In this document: in pieces, positions 61,408 to 64,000 of the stretch
Position numbering within the stretch: the first letter of the stretch is position 1
Layout of the letters: the number at the start of each line of letters is the position of its first letter
Assembly: GCF_010091945.1 (NCBI RefSeq)
Contig: NZ_WVIE01000024.1
Span: 1 to 64,000 of the forward strand
Source: Myxacorys almedinensis A
Lineage (GTDB): Bacteria > Cyanobacteriota > Cyanobacteriia > Leptolyngbyales > Leptolyngbyaceae
Length of the DNA stretch: 64,000 nucleotides
Reading direction: 5' to 3'
The notes under the pieces: generated by a model
Databases searched by the model: none
What the model saw: only the letters and a program-made list of their open reading frames with translations
What the model was told of the DNA's origin: nothing
Translations under genes and position numbers: made by a program

Positions 61408-63948
61408 ATGCGAGCAGTGCTAATGGCAGGAGGATCGGGAACGCGACTGAGACCGCTTACGTGTGACCTGCCAAAACCCATGGTTCCTATTTTGAACCGA
61501 CCCATTGCAGAGCATATTATCAATCTGCTAAAGCGCCATCGCATTCGAGAAATTATCGCAACGCTGCATTATTTACCCGACGTAATGCGCGATTATTTCC
61601 AGGATGGGAGCGACTTTGGGGTGCAGATGACCTATGCCGTTGAAGAAGATCAACCCTTGGGAACCGCAGGCTGCGTTAGAAATATTATCGAATTGCTAAA
61701 TGGCACGTTTCTAGTCATCAGTGGCGATAGCGTCACCGATTTTGATCTCAGTGCGGCGATCGAGTTTCACCAGCGCAAAGGATCAAAAGCCACAATCGTG
61801 CTGACGCGCGTGCCCAACCCGATCGAATTTGGGGTGGTGATTACAGACGAAGAGTATCGCATTCGGCGGTTTTTAGAAAAGCCATCTACCAGCGAAATTT
61901 TCTCCGATACGGTCAACACGGGCATCTATATTCTGGAGCCTGAAGTGCTGGAATATTTGTCGCCCAATCAGGAAGCCGACTTTTCTAAAGACTTGTTTCC
62001 GATCTTGCTAGATAAAAACGAGCCGATCTTTGGCTACATTGCAGAGGGCTACTGGTGCGATGTGGGGCATTTAGATGCCTATCGAGAAGCACAGTATGAC
62101 GGGCTATTGCGGAAAGTGAAGCTCAACTTTGCCTATCCTGAGCGATCGCCGGGGCTGTGGGTCGGCGAGAACACCTTCATCGACGCGAGCGCCAAGATCG
62201 AAACGCCTGCCCTGATTGGCAGCAATTGCCGCATTGGGTCTCGCGTCACCATTGATGCAGGAACCGCGATCGGAGACAATGTGACGATCGGAGCCGATGC
62301 CGATCTCAAGCGCCCAATTATTTGGAACGGCTCTATGATCGGCGATGAGGTGCATCTTCGAGCCTGTGTTGTGGCGCGAGGCGCACGCATCGATCGCCGG
62401 GCGCATATTCTAGAAGGCGCGATCGTTGGATCACTTTCTAGTGTGGGAGAAGAGGCGCTAATCAGCCCACAGGTGCGGGTGTGGCCCAGCAAAAGCGTTG
62501 AATCGGGCGCTACGTTAAACACAAACTTGATCTGGGGATATACCGCCCACCGCAATTTGTTTGGGCAACGCGGCGTTTCGGGGCTGGCAAATGTTGACGT
62601 GATTCCTGAGTTTGCCGTTAAATTAGGCGCGGCGTATGGCTCTACCCTCAAGCCCGGATCGCAGGTGTCGGTGTCGCGAGATCAAAGAACCATTTCGCGG
62701 ATGGTGTCGCGATCGCTGATTGCGGGATTAATGTCGGTCGGTATTCATGTCCAAAATCTTGAAGCAACGTCAATCCCGGTTGCCCGTTCTGTCGCTCCAA
62801 CATTAGGCGTTGCGGGGGGCATCCATGTTCGCGTTCATCCTGACAAATCAGAGCACATCTTGATCGAATTTTTTAACCCAAAAGGCATCAACCTATCGAA
62901 AGCAGCCGAAAAGAAAATTGAAGGCGCATTTTTCAAAGAAGATTTTCGCCGCGCTGCCATTCAACAAATTGGTAACGTTGTGCATGTCAACCAAGCGATC
63001 GATCTCTACAGCCGGGGCTTTGAAAAGCATCTTAATCTCAAAGCCGTTCAGCACAGTAGCTCAAAAGTTGTGATTGATTATGCCTACGCCGTGTCGGGTG
63101 CTGTGTTGCCGCAGTTGCTTGCCAAATTTGGCTGTGATGCGGTGGTGCTAAACGCCAGTTTGACGCAGACGGCTCCGACCATGGCCGATCGAGAAAGTTT
63201 GCTCAACCAATTAGGGCATGTGGTAGAGGCTCTAAAAGCGACATTTGGCGTGCAAGTATCGGCGAACGGAGAGCAGTTAATTTTAGTCGATGAAACGGGT
63301 AGCCCGATTCGGGGGGAAACCTTGACCGCCTTAATGGTGGATATGATTCTGACCTCTAACCCGCGCGGAACGGTCGTGGTTCCCGTTCATGCGTCTAGTG
63401 CTGTTGAAATGATTGCCCGCCGCCACGATGGGCAAGTGATTCGGACGAAAGCCAACCCGACGGCATTGATGGAAACTTGCTACGCCAACGCCAACACCGT
63501 GTTGGGGGGCAGTGGCGAAATGGGCTTTATCTTTCCACAACTGCATCCCGGTTTTGATGCCATGTTCTGCATTGCCAAGCTGATCGAAACCCTGACGCTG
63601 CAAGAGCGCACCCTTGCAGAGATTCGATCTGAGTGCCCGCGGGTGTCTCACAAAGTGTATTCGGTGCGTTGCCCGTGGACGGCAAAAGGAGCGTTGATGC
63701 GGCACTTGGTAGAAACCCATCCCACTGAAGATCTAGAACTAATTGATGGGGTCAAAGTCTTTAATCATCAGCGCGACAGTTGGGTGCTGATTTTGCCCGA
63801 TGCCGGAGAACCGATGGTACATATTTATGCCAATAGTAGCGATCGCGGCTGGGTTGATGAAACCTTGCGAGAATACCGGCTGCGGGTTCAAGAATTTGTC
63901 TACCAAGAGCAAGGTGTTGAAGAAATCAGAGTAGAAAGAATGTACTAG
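61408..63948 (+). CDS. Nucleotidyltransferase / phosphomutase-like fusion (Mpg type)
   Basis: 846 residues. N-terminal nucleotidyltransferase about 1-235 (LMAGGSGTRLRPLT, LEKPSTSEIF, TGIYILEPE), a left-handed beta-helix about 245-370, then an alpha-D-phosphohexomutase-like half about 380-846. The mutase lacks the usual catalytic TASHNP (GGIHVRVHP here) and the metal motif DGDADR (replaced by SANGEQ before LILVDE), so it looks catalytically inactive. Cyanobacterial and actinobacterial Mpg proteins of this layout make GDP-mannose precursors. The start codon has a good Shine-Dalgarno. Confidence 0.9.
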   Translation: MRAVLMAGGSGTRLRPLTCDLPKPMVPILNRPIAEHIINLLKRHRIREIIATLHYLPDVMRDYFQDGSDFGVQMTYAVEEDQPLGTAGCVRNIIELLNGTFLVISGDSVTDFDLSAAIEFHQRKGSKATIVLTRVPNPIEFGVVITDEEYRIRRFLEKPSTSEIFSDTVNTGIYILEPEVLEYLSPNQEADFSKDLFPILLDKNEPIFGYIAEGYWCDVGHLDAYREAQYDGLLRKVKLNFAYPERSPGLWVGENTFIDASAKIETPALIGSNCRIGSRVTIDAGTAIGDNVTIGADADLKRPIIWNGSMIGDEVHLRACVVARGARIDRRAHILEGAIVGSLSSVGEEALISPQVRVWPSKSVESGATLNTNLIWGYTAHRNLFGQRGVSGLANVDVIPEFAVKLGAAYGSTLKPGSQVSVSRDQRTISRMVSRSLIAGLMSVGIHVQNLEATSIPVARSVAPTLGVAGGIHVRVHPDKSEHILIEFFNPKGINLSKAAEKKIEGAFFKEDFRRAAIQQIGNVVHVNQAIDLYSRGFEKHLNLKAVQHSSSKVVIDYAYAVSGAVLPQLLAKFGCDAVVLNASLTQTAPTMADRESLLNQLGHVVEALKATFGVQVSANGEQLILVDETGSPIRGETLTALMVDMILTSNPRGTVVVPVHASSAVEMIARRHDGQVIRTKANPTALMETCYANANTVLGGSGEMGFIFPQLHPGFDAMFCIAKLIETLTLQERTLAEIRSECPRVSHKVYSVRCPWTAKGALMRHLVETHPTEDLELIDGVKVFNHQRDSWVLILPDAGEPMVHIYANSSDRGWVDETLREYRLRVQEFVYQEQGVEEIRVERMY

Positions 63949-64000
63949 TTTCCCTTTAACTCCCTCTGAAAATTAAGTAGAATAGAATTACGCAATTGGC

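Overview
The window is chromosomal DNA of a cyanobacterium. Direct signs are chlB (dark-operative protochlorophyllide reductase), ndhL next to a DUF3007 gene and trpA, a trnL(UAA) gene split by a group I intron, several families typical of cyanobacteria (DUF2949, DUF3611, DUF1400, DUF4912, DUF29), and very frequent copies of the HIP1 octamer GCGATCGC. A filamentous, Leptolyngbya-like organism is a reasonable guess but is not shown by the sequence.

Layout. 1-1314: the end of an ogt/ada-type alkyltransferase and an EamA transporter. 1379-6500: a run of minus-strand accessory genes (two toxin-antitoxin-like pairs, a zinc-ribbon protein, a PhyH dioxygenase, a PrxQ-like peroxiredoxin, an aspartyl protease, an NYN nuclease). 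They are separated by four imperfect inverted repeats with the architecture of integron attC sites. No integrase gene is visible, so this is best read as a CALIN, an integron cassette array without integrase, and is the main discovery here. 6750-11063: housekeeping genes (HIT protein, recR, response regulator, lipA, trpA, DUF3007, ndhL). 11583-12887: intron-bearing tRNA-Leu and a toxin-antitoxin pair followed by a decayed attC-like element. 12922-16277: a MacAB/DevBCA-like export operon. 16893-24376: a proline-rich conserved protein, an alpha/beta hydrolase, a homocysteine-biosynthesis (HcyBio) protein, tRNA-Asp, a mosaic DUF29 gene duplication, gltX and a SuoX/MsrP-like molybdenum enzyme. 24555-32272: a Ser/Thr kinase, a methyltransferase-GT2 fusion, a phosphate-binding-protein/DUF4912 fusion, chlB. 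32443-46475: small conserved proteins, a KGG stress protein, a CNT nucleoside transporter, a thioredoxin-fold protein, hydrolases, truB, a MITE-like hairpin element, two GT39 glycosyltransferases. 46878-63948: gatB, a PP2C phosphatase, cimA, a pentapeptide-repeat kinase, pheT, a YciI protein, a DUF433/DUF5615 pair lying between a broken and an intact copy of cobK, a methyltransferase, a 58-residue membrane protein and an 846-residue nucleotidyltransferase/phosphomutase-like fusion whose mutase motifs are degenerate.

Most housekeeping genes stand alone or in short operons (ndhL-DUF3007-trpA, HIT-recR, MacA-MacB-ATPase, GT39-GT39, methyltransferase-cobK). Accessory DNA is concentrated at 1.4-6.5 kb and in small patches at 12.1-12.9, 20.8-21.8, 38.6 and 58.2-59.1 kb. 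All assignments come from reading sequence, motifs and translations by eye; no database search, folding or alignment program was run.
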